Assembly (NCBI RefSeq): GCF_009766105.1
Contig: NZ_LMUH01000013.1
Span: forward strand, 723,930-787,929
DNA: 64,000 nucleotides
Direction of reading: 5' to 3'
Source of the DNA: Granulicella sp. S156
GTDB lineage: Bacteria > Acidobacteriota > Terriglobia > Terriglobales > Acidobacteriaceae
This document shows, piece by piece, positions 52,279 to 59,844 of the stretch. A model generated the notes under the pieces. That model was not told the origin of the DNA. It did no database searches and saw nothing but the letters and a program-made list of their open reading frames with translations. The first letter of the stretch is position 1. The number at the start of each line of letters is the position of its first letter. A program made the translations under genes and the position numbers.

Positions 52279-53192
52279 GACACGATCACATCCCCTTCGA
52301 CACGATGTGTGCATTAGCTGCGGGCGATCACCTGACTCACGAGCAGCATGCCGATCTTCGAGCCCACTGTGCTATCTGTGATGCCTGCAGTCAGCGGCTT
52401 CTCGAAATGAAGAAAATCGGTGCAGAACTATTTTTGGTACACGCACTCCAGGAATCGGATCAGCGACTTCCAAAAGGAATGCACGACCGTTTCCTCATGC
52501 GTGCCAACCGCGAAGGAATCCCGCTAAAGCCTCGTGCGGAAAAGCTCAATCCCTTCTATATGTCGTTGTTGTCTGCCGTTGCTCTCCTGGTTATAACGAT
52601 CACCGTCGTATCTTCGTGGCACAATTTTCATTCGACTAGGACCTTCCTGTCTAACTCAACCCAGGTATCTGGGCCGAAAGATATCGTCGATCGCGAAGTG
52701 AGCCTCTCGCAGGCAAAACCAGCACTTCTACAAACGCATGGGACACTGTCCGCGACCATCGACCATCAGCAACTCAAGACGCGCCGCAGTCACGATGAGA
52801 GTGACGATGCTTTTGCGAGGACGCCTTCTCCGCAGCCTCATGAGAATACTGCTGCAACGAGGACACCACGCGTAACTCTGGTGATGTATACGCCGCAGCC
52901 CAGGATACCCAATGACTCAATCCCGACGACAACGCTGCCTATAAGTGAGCTCCCGCTGACGCGAACGTATAGAAATCTCTATCCTGCTCTTTCACCGGTT
53001 AGCGGGAAGAAAATAGTAGAAACCTGGATTCAGCGAGACGCAAACGTATTCGCGCATACCTTTCTCCTCAATGAGGAAAAGTCTCTCCTGGGTAGCCTCA
53101 GCGAGGTTCGACAATCGCCTGTCCAGGATGCCTCTATCCCGAATGGAACTTTCAACTTCAAGCTCATCCAATCTGATTTCCGTATCCCTTAA
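52275..53192 (+). CDS. Membrane zinc-binding anti-sigma factor
   Basis: 305 residues overlapping the sigma gene by 4 bp. The cytoplasmic N-terminus has the zinc anti-sigma motif H-x3-C-x2-C as HCAICDAC (H31, C35, C38), followed by one transmembrane helix (~95-115, MSLLSAVALLVITITVVSSW) and a ~190-residue periplasmic domain of low complexity with no recognised fold. Such proteins hold the partner ECF sigma at the membrane until a signal, redox or proteolytic, releases it. The periplasmic domain is presumably the sensor. The OmpH-like gene lies 42 bp downstream. Confidence 0.88.
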   Translation: MRHDHIPFDTMCALAAGDHLTHEQHADLRAHCAICDACSQRLLEMKKIGAELFLVHALQESDQRLPKGMHDRFLMRANREGIPLKPRAEKLNPFYMSLLSAVALLVITITVVSSWHNFHSTRTFLSNSTQVSGPKDIVDREVSLSQAKPALLQTHGTLSATIDHQQLKTRRSHDESDDAFARTPSPQPHENTAATRTPRVTLVMYTPQPRIPNDSIPTTTLPISELPLTRTYRNLYPALSPVSGKKIVETWIQRDANVFAHTFLLNEEKSLLGSLSEVRQSPVQDASIPNGTFNFKLIQSDFRIP

Positions 53193-53234
53193 GTAGTTCA
53201 CCCACCCCAATCTTCTCTATCGAAAGAGGTCGCA

Positions 53235-53864
53235 ATGAAGCGGTCACTGGCAGTCGTGCGTTCGTTTTTCCTTCTAGGCTTTTCTGTGGGTGCCTTTGCC
53301 CAGGCATCCACCAACGAAGTTCATCCCGAGCACCTTGTAACAGTCAGCTTCAACACTGCCGTTCTGCAGACGACCGAAGCGCAGCGCGAGTTTGCGGCAC
53401 TGCAGACCAGGTATGCACCGCGTCAGGCTCAACTCCAGGCGCTGAATGATGAGGTCGAATCCTTACGGAAACAACTGAGCGGTGGAGGCAACAAACTGAC
53501 CGATGCAGAGAAAGAGTTGCATGAAAAATCACTCGACGGCAAAGAGAAACAGCTGCAGCGCCAGGCCGAAGACTTCCGCAATGACTCGCAAGCTGACTCC
53601 CAGCAGGTGTACCAGCGAATCGCGCAGAAGGTGTATGCCTTTCTGCAGGCGTACTCGCAACGCAACGGTTTTTCAATAGTGATTGAGCGAGGTTCTGACA
53701 CGTCCCCGGTAGTTTGGTATATGGCAAAGAATATGGACGTCACGGACGAATTGATTAAGGCCTATAACGCCGAGGGCGAAACAACACCACACAGCAACAC
53801 CAATAAGATCTCTCCCACCCGGAACCCTCCGCAATCGCTCCCGTCAGCACCTGCACCACACTAG
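53235..53864 (+). CDS. OmpH/Skp-like periplasmic protein
   Basis: 209 residues: signal peptide ending GAFAQAS, then an OmpH/Skp-like fold with a short N-terminal strand (LVTVSFNTAVLQTTEAQREFAAL), a long charged coiled coil (~50-135) and a C-terminal strand segment (GFSIVIERG). A Ser/Thr/Pro-rich tail ends the protein. Skp-family chaperones form trimers that hold outer-membrane proteins in the periplasm. The position after the ECF sigma and anti-sigma genes suggests an envelope-stress response, fitting a genome rich in giant receptors. It ends just before the convergent SGNH gene, with no hairpin seen. Confidence 0.82.
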   Translation: MKRSLAVVRSFFLLGFSVGAFAQASTNEVHPEHLVTVSFNTAVLQTTEAQREFAALQTRYAPRQAQLQALNDEVESLRKQLSGGGNKLTDAEKELHEKSLDGKEKQLQRQAEDFRNDSQADSQQVYQRIAQKVYAFLQAYSQRNGFSIVIERGSDTSPVVWYMAKNMDVTDELIKAYNAEGETTPHSNTNKISPTRNPPQSLPSAPAPH

Positions 53865-53886
53865 AAGGTTCAGCTGAGACCGCAGA

Positions 53887-54672
53887 TTACGGCCGCGGCA
53901 ACGCCAGTGCGCTTTCAATCGCTCGTTGCGCTATCGGCTCCATGATGGCGTAACCCGCATCGTTGGGGTGTACGGCTTTGTCGAAGGCGAGATCCGGTCG
54001 AATGCCGCCTTGATCGTCTACCATCGCGGAGTAGTAGTCGGCATACACCAGGTGCTCCGCGCGTGCGTACTCCTTGATCCACGAATTCAATTGGCGGACG
54101 GTCTCTCCAGGATGAGCACCCGGCCGCCACGGAAACCAGGAGGCAGGGACTGGGGCGGTGAGCACAACCCGGATGTGGGCCGCTTTCGCCAGCGTCACCA
54201 TCGAGCGATAGTTGTCTGTGATGGTCTCCAGTGGCTCCGGACCGGTATTGCCTGCAATATCGTTGACGCCACCCGCGATGACCACGACCGTGGGCTTCAA
54301 ACGCAGCACGTCTTGCTGAAATCGTGCCAGCATTTGAGGCGTAGTCTGCCCGCTGATGCCGCGATTCACATAAGGCTTACCGGGAAAAAACTTGCCGCGG
54401 CCTTTGCCCCAGATCTCTGTGATCGAATCACCCATAAAGACCACACGCTTCTCGCCGGGCGCAGGATCACCGAGTTTGACGTTCTCATCGCGGTAGTGAG
54501 CAAGATCTGGCCAGTCGGCAAGTTTCTTTTGCATACTCGCGATCTGTTGAGGCGTGAGCGTCGAGATGGGCACTGTGAGTTCCTGCGCAACGATGGGTGC
54601 CGAGGCAGGAGCAGCCTGCTGACCGTGCAGGGACGTACTGAGCAGAAGCAGCGAGACGAAAACGAATTTCAT
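53887..54672 (-). CDS. Secreted SGNH/GDSL-type esterase
   Basis: 261 residues with a signal peptide ending LHGQQA; AGGA lies 6 nt before the ATG. SGNH blocks: VVFMGDSITEIWG (nucleophile S83), YVNRGISGQTT (Gly block), VIAGGVNDIAG (Asn137) and FDKAVHPNDAGY (H235). The C-terminal Asp-His spacing is D-x3-H rather than the usual D-x2-H. The type is close to platelet-activating-factor acetylhydrolase-like or acetyl-xylan/carbohydrate esterases, so it may deacylate glycans or lipids in the periplasm. The upstream spacer carries the inverted-repeat element at 54775. Confidence 0.87.
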   Translation of the reverse strand: MKFVFVSLLLLSTSLHGQQAAPASAPIVAQELTVPISTLTPQQIASMQKKLADWPDLAHYRDENVKLGDPAPGEKRVVFMGDSITEIWGKGRGKFFPGKPYVNRGISGQTTPQMLARFQQDVLRLKPTVVVIAGGVNDIAGNTGPEPLETITDNYRSMVTLAKAAHIRVVLTAPVPASWFPWRPGAHPGETVRQLNSWIKEYARAEHLVYADYYSAMVDDQGGIRPDLAFDKAVHPNDAGYAIMEPIAQRAIESALALPRP

Positions 54673-54738
54673 GGAGCATCCTGTTAGATAGACTTCACAG
54701 TTAGCGTGAGCAGCTTTTCTTAACCATTCTCATATATT

Positions 54739-54963
54739 GTCATCTCGACCGTAGCATGATGGTTTTATCGTCATGCGCAGTGGAGAGACCTGCAGGTTGC
54801 AGAGCGTGATGCAAATGTTTGTGGCGCGCTTTGCGTCAAGACCTGCACGTTGCAGAGCGCGATGCAAATGTTTGTAGCGCGCTTTGCGTCAAGACCTGCA
54901 GCTTATTTGCAAAGGCGATAGAGTGTGCTGGAACAAACAACCCTGCAGGTCTCTCCACTGCGC
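54739..54963. mobile_element. MITE-like element with 22-bp terminal inverted repeats
   Basis: Perfect 22-bp inverted repeats at 54775-54796 and 54942-54963 (ending CCTGCAGG inward) enclose two tandem 53-bp units (54787-54839, 54840-54892) that differ at a few bases only, then ~50 bp of unique sequence. A GTCATCTCGACCGTAGCATG motif (from 54739), of the kind also seen at 45528 and 62450, sits just outside with its own CATGATG/CGTCATG hairpin. There is no coding capacity. This accounts for most of the spacer 54673-54985. Confidence 0.65.
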
Positions 54964-54985
54964 TCGCTTTTTACGTACCTGAGCT

Positions 54986-55732
54986 CTATACCGAGATCAG
55001 CCTCGAACTCTTATCGGGCTGCAGCATCTTCTCTTTCAGTTTCCTCACACAGTCCGAAAAGTGCTCAAGGCTCTCCGGCGAGATGCTGCCCGTCTGTGGC
55101 TTAACTCGGATGCTATTGCGCAGCGCCGCATGCACCTCCTGGACTCCCGCACGGTCAACCACCTGTCGCACAGTCGCGCTGCTGATCCCGCCGCACAGCA
55201 GCAATCCGATCTGATCGCCTGCTTCATCCAGCAGATCATGCACTACTGGAGCACCCAGCACGGCAGACGACTTTCCCCCGGAAGTCAGAATGCGGGTTGC
55301 GCCTGTTTGCTTTACGTCGCGCAAAGCCGCTCTCAAATCAAGCGCTGCATCGAATGCCCGATGAAACGTTACCTCCATGGGACCGGCACACTCCACAAGT
55401 TCGCGTGTCCTTTCGATATCGATGGTTCGATCTTCGTGAAGAATTCCCAGCACCACCAGGTTCATGCCAATAGAACGGGCATACAGCACGTCCTGGCGCA
55501 TCACTTCGAACTCTTCCGGTGTCGCAGTGAACGCTCCAGTGCGCGACCGCACCAGCATGGCGATAGGTAGATCGATGGAATGCCTCGCAGCTGCAGCGAG
55601 ACCCGCACTCGGAGTAATGCCGCCATCGTGCAAGGGTCCGCAGAGCTCGATCCGATCGGCGCCCCCTCGCGCAGCCGCTAGTGCAAGCCCCAGCGAATCC
55701 ACGCATATCTCCAATGTCAGGTTCTGCCCCAT
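54986..55732 (-). CDS. cutC: CutC-family protein
   Basis: 248 residues matching CutC: LEICVDSLGLALAAARGGADRIELCGPLHDGGITPS at the start, VTFHRAFDAALD, GATRILTSGGKSSAV and LLCGGISSATVRQVV. The fold is a TIM barrel. CutC was linked to copper tolerance in E. coli, but this is disputed, and its enzymatic reaction is not settled. AGGGAGAAAGTGA stands before the ATG. It lies 61 bp after the GntR/HutC gene in the same direction, so the two probably share the CTATATAG-controlled promoter. A sugar-responsive HutC regulator hints at a role in carbohydrate rather than copper metabolism; that is inference. Confidence 0.92.
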   Translation of the reverse strand: MGQNLTLEICVDSLGLALAAARGGADRIELCGPLHDGGITPSAGLAAAARHSIDLPIAMLVRSRTGAFTATPEEFEVMRQDVLYARSIGMNLVVLGILHEDRTIDIERTRELVECAGPMEVTFHRAFDAALDLRAALRDVKQTGATRILTSGGKSSAVLGAPVVHDLLDEAGDQIGLLLCGGISSATVRQVVDRAGVQEVHAALRNSIRVKPQTGSISPESLEHFSDCVRKLKEKMLQPDKSSRLISV

Positions 55733-55793
55733 TCACTTTCTCCCTCTCGGCCCCGAACTTCACGCCACGTACTTCGTTTCAATGACAGCTGCT

Positions 55794-56525
55794 TCAGGCG
55801 TTCTCCCGAAAGCGCCGAATCACAAGCCTATGACGGTCAGACCGGTAAAACCCTGAGACATATATCAGCGGCCTCTTTTGCGTCGAGTAAATCACCTGGC
55901 GAATCCTTAGCACTGGACTTCGCCTGGGAATGCCAAGCAGTTCAGCGGTCTTCGCATCCGCGGCCATCGCATCGACCTCTTCATCGGCATGCCCCAGGGA
56001 TATGTTGTACTTCTGCTCCAAAATCTTGAACAACGACTCGCGCGACAAGGGAGCGGAGAGCAGCTTCGGAAAATCGGTTGCCGACAGATAGCAGGTCTCC
56101 AGCGAAAAAGGTTCGTCCGCCGAGTGCCGCAGGCGCACCAGCTTGATAATGCCACTATCCAGTGGTAGTGCCAGTTTGGTGGCGATCTCCTGCTCGTCAT
56201 AGACGATGCGCGCCAGCAATACCTTGGATTTGGCGGTGAGTCCTTGTCCGGCAAGCTGCTCGGTTGTACTCATAAGCTTGTTAATCTGAATACGTGGCGA
56301 GCTGACAAATGTTCCCACACCACGTCTGCGCTCTACCAATCCGCACCGTTCCAGCGAAGCGAGAGCATGACGCGCTGTCATTAAACTCACCCGGTGGATC
56401 TTCGCGAGCTCGCGTTCGGAGTCAACGGCCTCACCTGGCACCAGCTTTCCCGCATCGATCCGCCTCTGTAGGGAGTCGTGGATCTGTTGGTACGCGGGCA
56501 CGCTATTGCGGTCTTTCTGCGCCAA
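55794..56525 (-). CDS. GntR-family regulator, HutC/UTRA subfamily
   Basis: 243 residues from a TTG with GGAG 7 nt upstream. The winged helix (YQQIHDSLQRRIDAGKLVPGEAVDSERELAKIHRVSLMTARHALASLERCGLVERRRGVGTF) is followed by a UTRA effector domain (VRLRHSADEPFSLETCYLSATDFPKLL ... YVSGFYRSDRHRLVIRRF). HutC-type repressors bind small ligands such as urocanate, GlcN-6-P or trehalose-6-P. Two CTATATAG palindromes 80 bp apart lie in its upstream region and are candidate operators. CutC follows in the same transcript. Confidence 0.9.
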   Translation of the reverse strand: MAQKDRNSVPAYQQIHDSLQRRIDAGKLVPGEAVDSERELAKIHRVSLMTARHALASLERCGLVERRRGVGTFVSSPRIQINKLMSTTEQLAGQGLTAKSKVLLARIVYDEQEIATKLALPLDSGIIKLVRLRHSADEPFSLETCYLSATDFPKLLSAPLSRESLFKILEQKYNISLGHADEEVDAMAADAKTAELLGIPRRSPVLRIRQVIYSTQKRPLIYVSGFYRSDRHRLVIRRFRENA

Positions 56526-56609
56526 CCCAAATCTCCAAATGAATCTCAGCGTCAGCGTACCGCGCCGAATGTATCTCGTCCGGCTGCGACAACCCCAGCC
56601 AACTGTCCA

Positions 56610-56697
56610 CTATATAGCAGTCAACCGCGGTGGGCCAATCGAGTTTCATGTTGATCGAACAGAATGGAAAGGATGCTATTCAACAAACGCTATATAG
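56610..56697. promoter_or_regulatory. Paired CTATATAG palindromes, candidate GntR operators
   Basis: CTATATAGCA occurs at 56610-56619 and 56690-56699, exactly 80 bp apart, in the 420-bp spacer between the gntR gene (leftward) and the MFS gene (rightward). The 8-bp core is a perfect palindrome. The equal helical phase suggests repression by looping. The rest of 56526-56945 shows only a small TGCCGCAGGCA palindrome (56711-56721) and a weak GTCATGCTGAG repeat remnant near 56753. Confidence 0.5.
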
Positions 56698-56945
56698 CAC
56701 TGAACAATCCTGCCGCAGGCAATGCGTTCTGTTTTCGTAGCCCCTTGGAATCGTCATGCTGAGCCGGCGTTCGACTGCCTTGTTATACTGGAGATGAGTC
56801 GGCTTTCTGTCGCCGGCCGTAAGCGTTTACGTCAATCAACGCGCTAACCACTCTGCTCTGTTCTGGCTCTGCCAGTACAGATGCGGGCTTGTGGCGGGCG
56901 CTTGTTTGGCGATCCGTCACCTGTATATCGGTCGCGGAGATCAAA

Positions 56946-58184
56946 ATGCCTACTGCTGTAATCGCGTCGTTGCGACGCACTTTCACTCCCCTCGCACTTC
57001 CCAACCTCAGACTTTTCCTGACAGGCCAGTCGATCTCGCTGATAGGAACCTGGCTTCAATCCACGGCGCAGGCTCTGCTCGTGTTTCAGCTCTCGCATGG
57101 CAAAGCGCAGCCTTTGGGAATCGCCGCTGCCTGCACGGCCTTACCTATCCTGGTGTTTGGCCCGGTCGTCGGTTCCTGGGCCGACCGCATCCCACGAAAA
57201 CCTCTCCTGATTGCCACCCAGGCAATAGAGCTCCTGCTTGCGGCTGCACTGGCGTATCTCGTCCATTCCGGTAAGGCGACGCTCGGCGCTGTCTACCTTC
57301 TGGCGTTCCTGCTTGGTTGTGTCGAGTCCATCTTCTTTCCGGCGGCTCAGCGTTTTCTCAAAGACCTTGCCGGACACGAGCACGTCCGAGTCGCGGTGGG
57401 TCTGAACTCAACCATCATTAATGTCGCTCGCTTTGCAGGACCTACGCTGGCAGGATGGCTCATCGGCCAGTGGGGCATGACGTTCGCATTTGCTATCAAC
57501 AGCCTTTCGTTTCTGGCGGTGATTGCATCTCTGTTCGCTGTCCGCGAATCCCGTAGTTCCTCGCCGGCCACACCACAAGCCGGGTGGGGCTTTGCGAGGT
57601 CCAGTCGATTGCTGATGGCAGACATGCGTCTTATCGGAATCTTCATCACAATCGCTTTGATGAACATCTTCGGACAGTCCTGTTATGCCCTGGCTCCGGC
57701 GTTGGAACATGGGGATGCTAGGGCCACGGGTCTACTGCTCGGAGCTGCAGGCCTCGGCTCACTCGTTAGTGCGCTCTTTATCATCCCATTCCTGCACGAC
57801 CATCGACGTCCTGGCATTTTGCTTTCTCTGGCAATCTCCTGGATGGGACTTTGGCTCGGCTTCACAGCGATGTTGCCGACGTTGACCTTTCAATTGGCGG
57901 CTATGTTTGCACTTGGTCTCTCTACGACGGTCATCTTTGTCACCACGCTGGGCCTGCTTCAGACGATCCCACCGACGGAAGCGCACGGTTCTCTGTTTGG
58001 AATGTTCGCGGCGATATTCAATGGGACCCAGCCGCTGGCTGCACTGCTGTTGGGGACTTTGGCTGATCATGGCTCGGTTGCTCGGACAATCGAGAGATCC
58101 GCATCGCTGGAGGTGGCAGGTGGATTAATCCTGTTGACGATTCCTGCCTGGAGACATTGGAGACTGCACACGGAAGGAGACTAG
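56946..58184 (+). CDS. MFS exporter, EntS/MFS_3-like
   Basis: 412 residues from the ATG at 56946 (GGAGA upstream); an ATG at 56889 in the same frame lacks a ribosome site. About twelve membrane helices are predicted. It begins LRLFLTGQSISLIGTWLQSTAQALLVFQLS, characteristic of the MFS_3/enterobactin-exporter-like group, with GSWADRIPRKPLLIATQ as the A-loop motif. Members export siderophores, drugs or metabolites; the substrate here is unknown. It is divergent from the GntR-cutC operon and ends at an inverted repeat at 58215. Confidence 0.88.
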   Translation: MPTAVIASLRRTFTPLALPNLRLFLTGQSISLIGTWLQSTAQALLVFQLSHGKAQPLGIAAACTALPILVFGPVVGSWADRIPRKPLLIATQAIELLLAAALAYLVHSGKATLGAVYLLAFLLGCVESIFFPAAQRFLKDLAGHEHVRVAVGLNSTIINVARFAGPTLAGWLIGQWGMTFAFAINSLSFLAVIASLFAVRESRSSSPATPQAGWGFARSSRLLMADMRLIGIFITIALMNIFGQSCYALAPALEHGDARATGLLLGAAGLGSLVSALFIIPFLHDHRRPGILLSLAISWMGLWLGFTAMLPTLTFQLAAMFALGLSTTVIFVTTLGLLQTIPPTEAHGSLFGMFAAIFNGTQPLAALLLGTLADHGSVARTIERSASLEVAGGLILLTIPAWRHWRLHTEGD

Positions 58185-58214
58185 AGCATCTTCCCTCTAG
58201 GTGTAGACCGAAAC

Positions 58215-58254
58215 TGGCGGCATCGATATCAACATCAACGGAAACGATGCCGCC
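58215..58254. terminator. Inverted repeat between convergent genes
   Basis: GGCGGCATCG (58216-58225) and CGATGCCGCC (58245-58254) form a perfect 10-bp stem with a 19-nt loop, between the MFS stop (58184) and the VOC stop (58303). No U tract is present, so function as a terminator is only probable. Confidence 0.4.
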
Positions 58255-58302
58255 CATAACCCACGCAACATTCAACCGAACGCCAGCCGCTTTCTTCTTC
58301 GA

Positions 58303-58926
58303 CTAGTTAAAGTTGCCAGGGAAGGGGATTCGTCCACCCACACTTGCCAGTGCGACTCCCACTTCGCGCACGAAGATCAATTGATCGGGGCGAACGTGAC
58401 GCCCTGTCCATTCATCCATAATCGCTGGCGACTGCCGCAGACGTTGGTCCGAATTCCTGTCATCCTCACGGTGCTCGACCTTCAACTCGACGCTGTTATT
58501 GTCAGGATCCTGGTAATAGAGGACAGTCTTTTCAATAGCATCGGTACATAGAGTCGGCAGAACTCCCTGCTCCTTCAGCCGCGTGTAGGTATCCAGCAAT
58601 TCCTCAAGATTCACGTATATAAAGACGAAGTGCTGCGGCTGCTGATGCCGCACTTCCTCTATATCTTCATCTTCGTGGTCCGGATCGGCTGCGGCATCGG
58701 ACAGTTCGAGGAGGACGATGCGGTGGTCCGTCTTATCGTTGGTGAGCCACGCCGCTTTGAGAAGCTGCTCGTCGCTTTGATCGCCGTCCACAGAGTCTGT
58801 GCGATGGACCAGGCTCATGCCCAGCACATTGCAGTACCAGGGCAACACATCATCGATGCTCTTCGTGATCAGGATATGGTGCGGCAACCGCGGGCGAATG
58901 GTCGTCAGGTTGTTTCCAGTCATCAT
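58303..58926 (-). CDS. VOC/glyoxalase-family protein
   Basis: 207 residues. A vicinal-oxygen-chelate fold is visible: HHILITKSIDDVLPWYCNVLGMSLVHR as the first beta-alpha-beta unit, QHFVFIYVNLEELLDTYTRLKEQG and the closing VLYYQDPDNNSVELKVEH, giving His/His/Glu metal ligands as in catechol-2,3-dioxygenase-like proteins. A ~50-residue C-terminal tail (DEWTGRHVRPDQL...) follows. The reaction is unknown. The gene is divergent from a TetR regulator, and a palindrome at 58987 lies 60 bp before its start, suggesting TetR control. Confidence 0.82.
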   Translation of the reverse strand: MMTGNNLTTIRPRLPHHILITKSIDDVLPWYCNVLGMSLVHRTDSVDGDQSDEQLLKAAWLTNDKTDHRIVLLELSDAAADPDHEDEDIEEVRHQQPQHFVFIYVNLEELLDTYTRLKEQGVLPTLCTDAIEKTVLYYQDPDNNSVELKVEHREDDRNSDQRLRQSPAIMDEWTGRHVRPDQLIFVREVGVALASVGGRIPFPGNFN

Positions 58927-58986
58927 CTCTCCTCAAGTACCGCGATCCTCGCCAGCTGGCCTTTTCGCAGTCTCGTTATACGATTG

Positions 58987-59002
58987 CATACGAACCGGTA
59001 TG
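58987..59002. promoter_or_regulatory. TetR-type palindrome CATACGAACCGGTATG
   Basis: CATAC and GTATG arms with a 6-bp centre, the size and style of AcrR/TetR-family operators. It lies between the VOC gene and the divergent TetR gene, nearer to the VOC promoter. Confidence 0.45.
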
Positions 59003-59159
59003 GATTCAATTTTAAAAAGAACCCAGACTTTCTTTGTGATTGAGCACTTTGTCTCGAACTTGCCCTGAAGGAGTGCCTGATCGTCCCCGGCATCACGCCC
59101 CTCTGCATATTGGACACATGGTAGGCATTTGAGGATGTACGCGATAAGATGAGGGGCGG

Positions 59160-59807
59160 ATGAAATCACCCAACGTACAACTCCCACCCAAAAACAAGCA
59201 TCAGGCCAGGACCGAGGCAACGCGCCGGGACCTCCTCGACGCCGCGGAGAAGATCTTTGCGCGCGACGGGTATGAGCGTACCCAGATCGAGACGATCGCC
59301 GCAGAGGTTGGCCGTACCAAGGGTGCTGTATACGCGCACTTTAAGGGAAAAGAAGACCTCTTCCTGGCATTATTTGAGCGGAAAGTTCTGAGCCAGATTG
59401 CAACTGTTCAAAGCTGGCCCGAAGGAATGTCCTTCGAGGACCGCATTCGCGCTGGAAGAAAGCTCTTCACCGCCTCGTTGGACGAGGAGGGCTGGCCTAT
59501 CCTCCTCCTCGAGTTCAAGCTCTTCGCTCTTCGCAACACCGGCTCCGTTCAACGGATACAGGATCTGTACCATCGCCTCTATGCCGGTATCGGCCAGGCG
59601 CTGCCGTCGAAGAACAAACGCTCGAAAACAGAACAAAAGAGAGACCTTATCTCATTGGCGGTGCTGCGAGGCATTCCCAGTTCGATTGCCCTGGAACGGC
59701 ACTTCGATCCCAGTCTGCAATCGTCCAGTGCGACAAAGGCCGCCCTGGAAAGCGTTTTCGACGCTCTGGCTCCGCGAAATGCAGATGATTGCTTCCACCA
59801 AACCTGA
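59160..59807 (+). CDS. TetR-family transcriptional regulator
   Basis: 215 residues. The N-terminal helix-turn-helix is standard: TRRDLLDAAEKIFARDGYERTQIETIAAEVGRTKGAVYAHFKGKEDLFLALFERK. The C-terminal ligand-binding helices (~75-205) are not assignable. GAGGGGCGG stands directly before the ATG. It is divergent from the VOC gene, with the CATAC-N6-GTATG palindrome between, and convergent with the YtcJ-like amidohydrolase. Confidence 0.9.
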   Translation: MKSPNVQLPPKNKHQARTEATRRDLLDAAEKIFARDGYERTQIETIAAEVGRTKGAVYAHFKGKEDLFLALFERKVLSQIATVQSWPEGMSFEDRIRAGRKLFTASLDEEGWPILLLEFKLFALRNTGSVQRIQDLYHRLYAGIGQALPSKNKRSKTEQKRDLISLAVLRGIPSSIALERHFDPSLQSSSATKAALESVFDALAPRNADDCFHQT

Positions 59808-59844
59808 GGTCCGCGAGCTCTCTCTGAAGAGCAGCGATCGCCGT

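Noticed and set aside
54787..54892. Two 53-bp tandem repeats considered as a CRISPR array
   Set aside because: Units are directly adjacent with no spacers, only two copies, and lie inside a terminal inverted repeat element.
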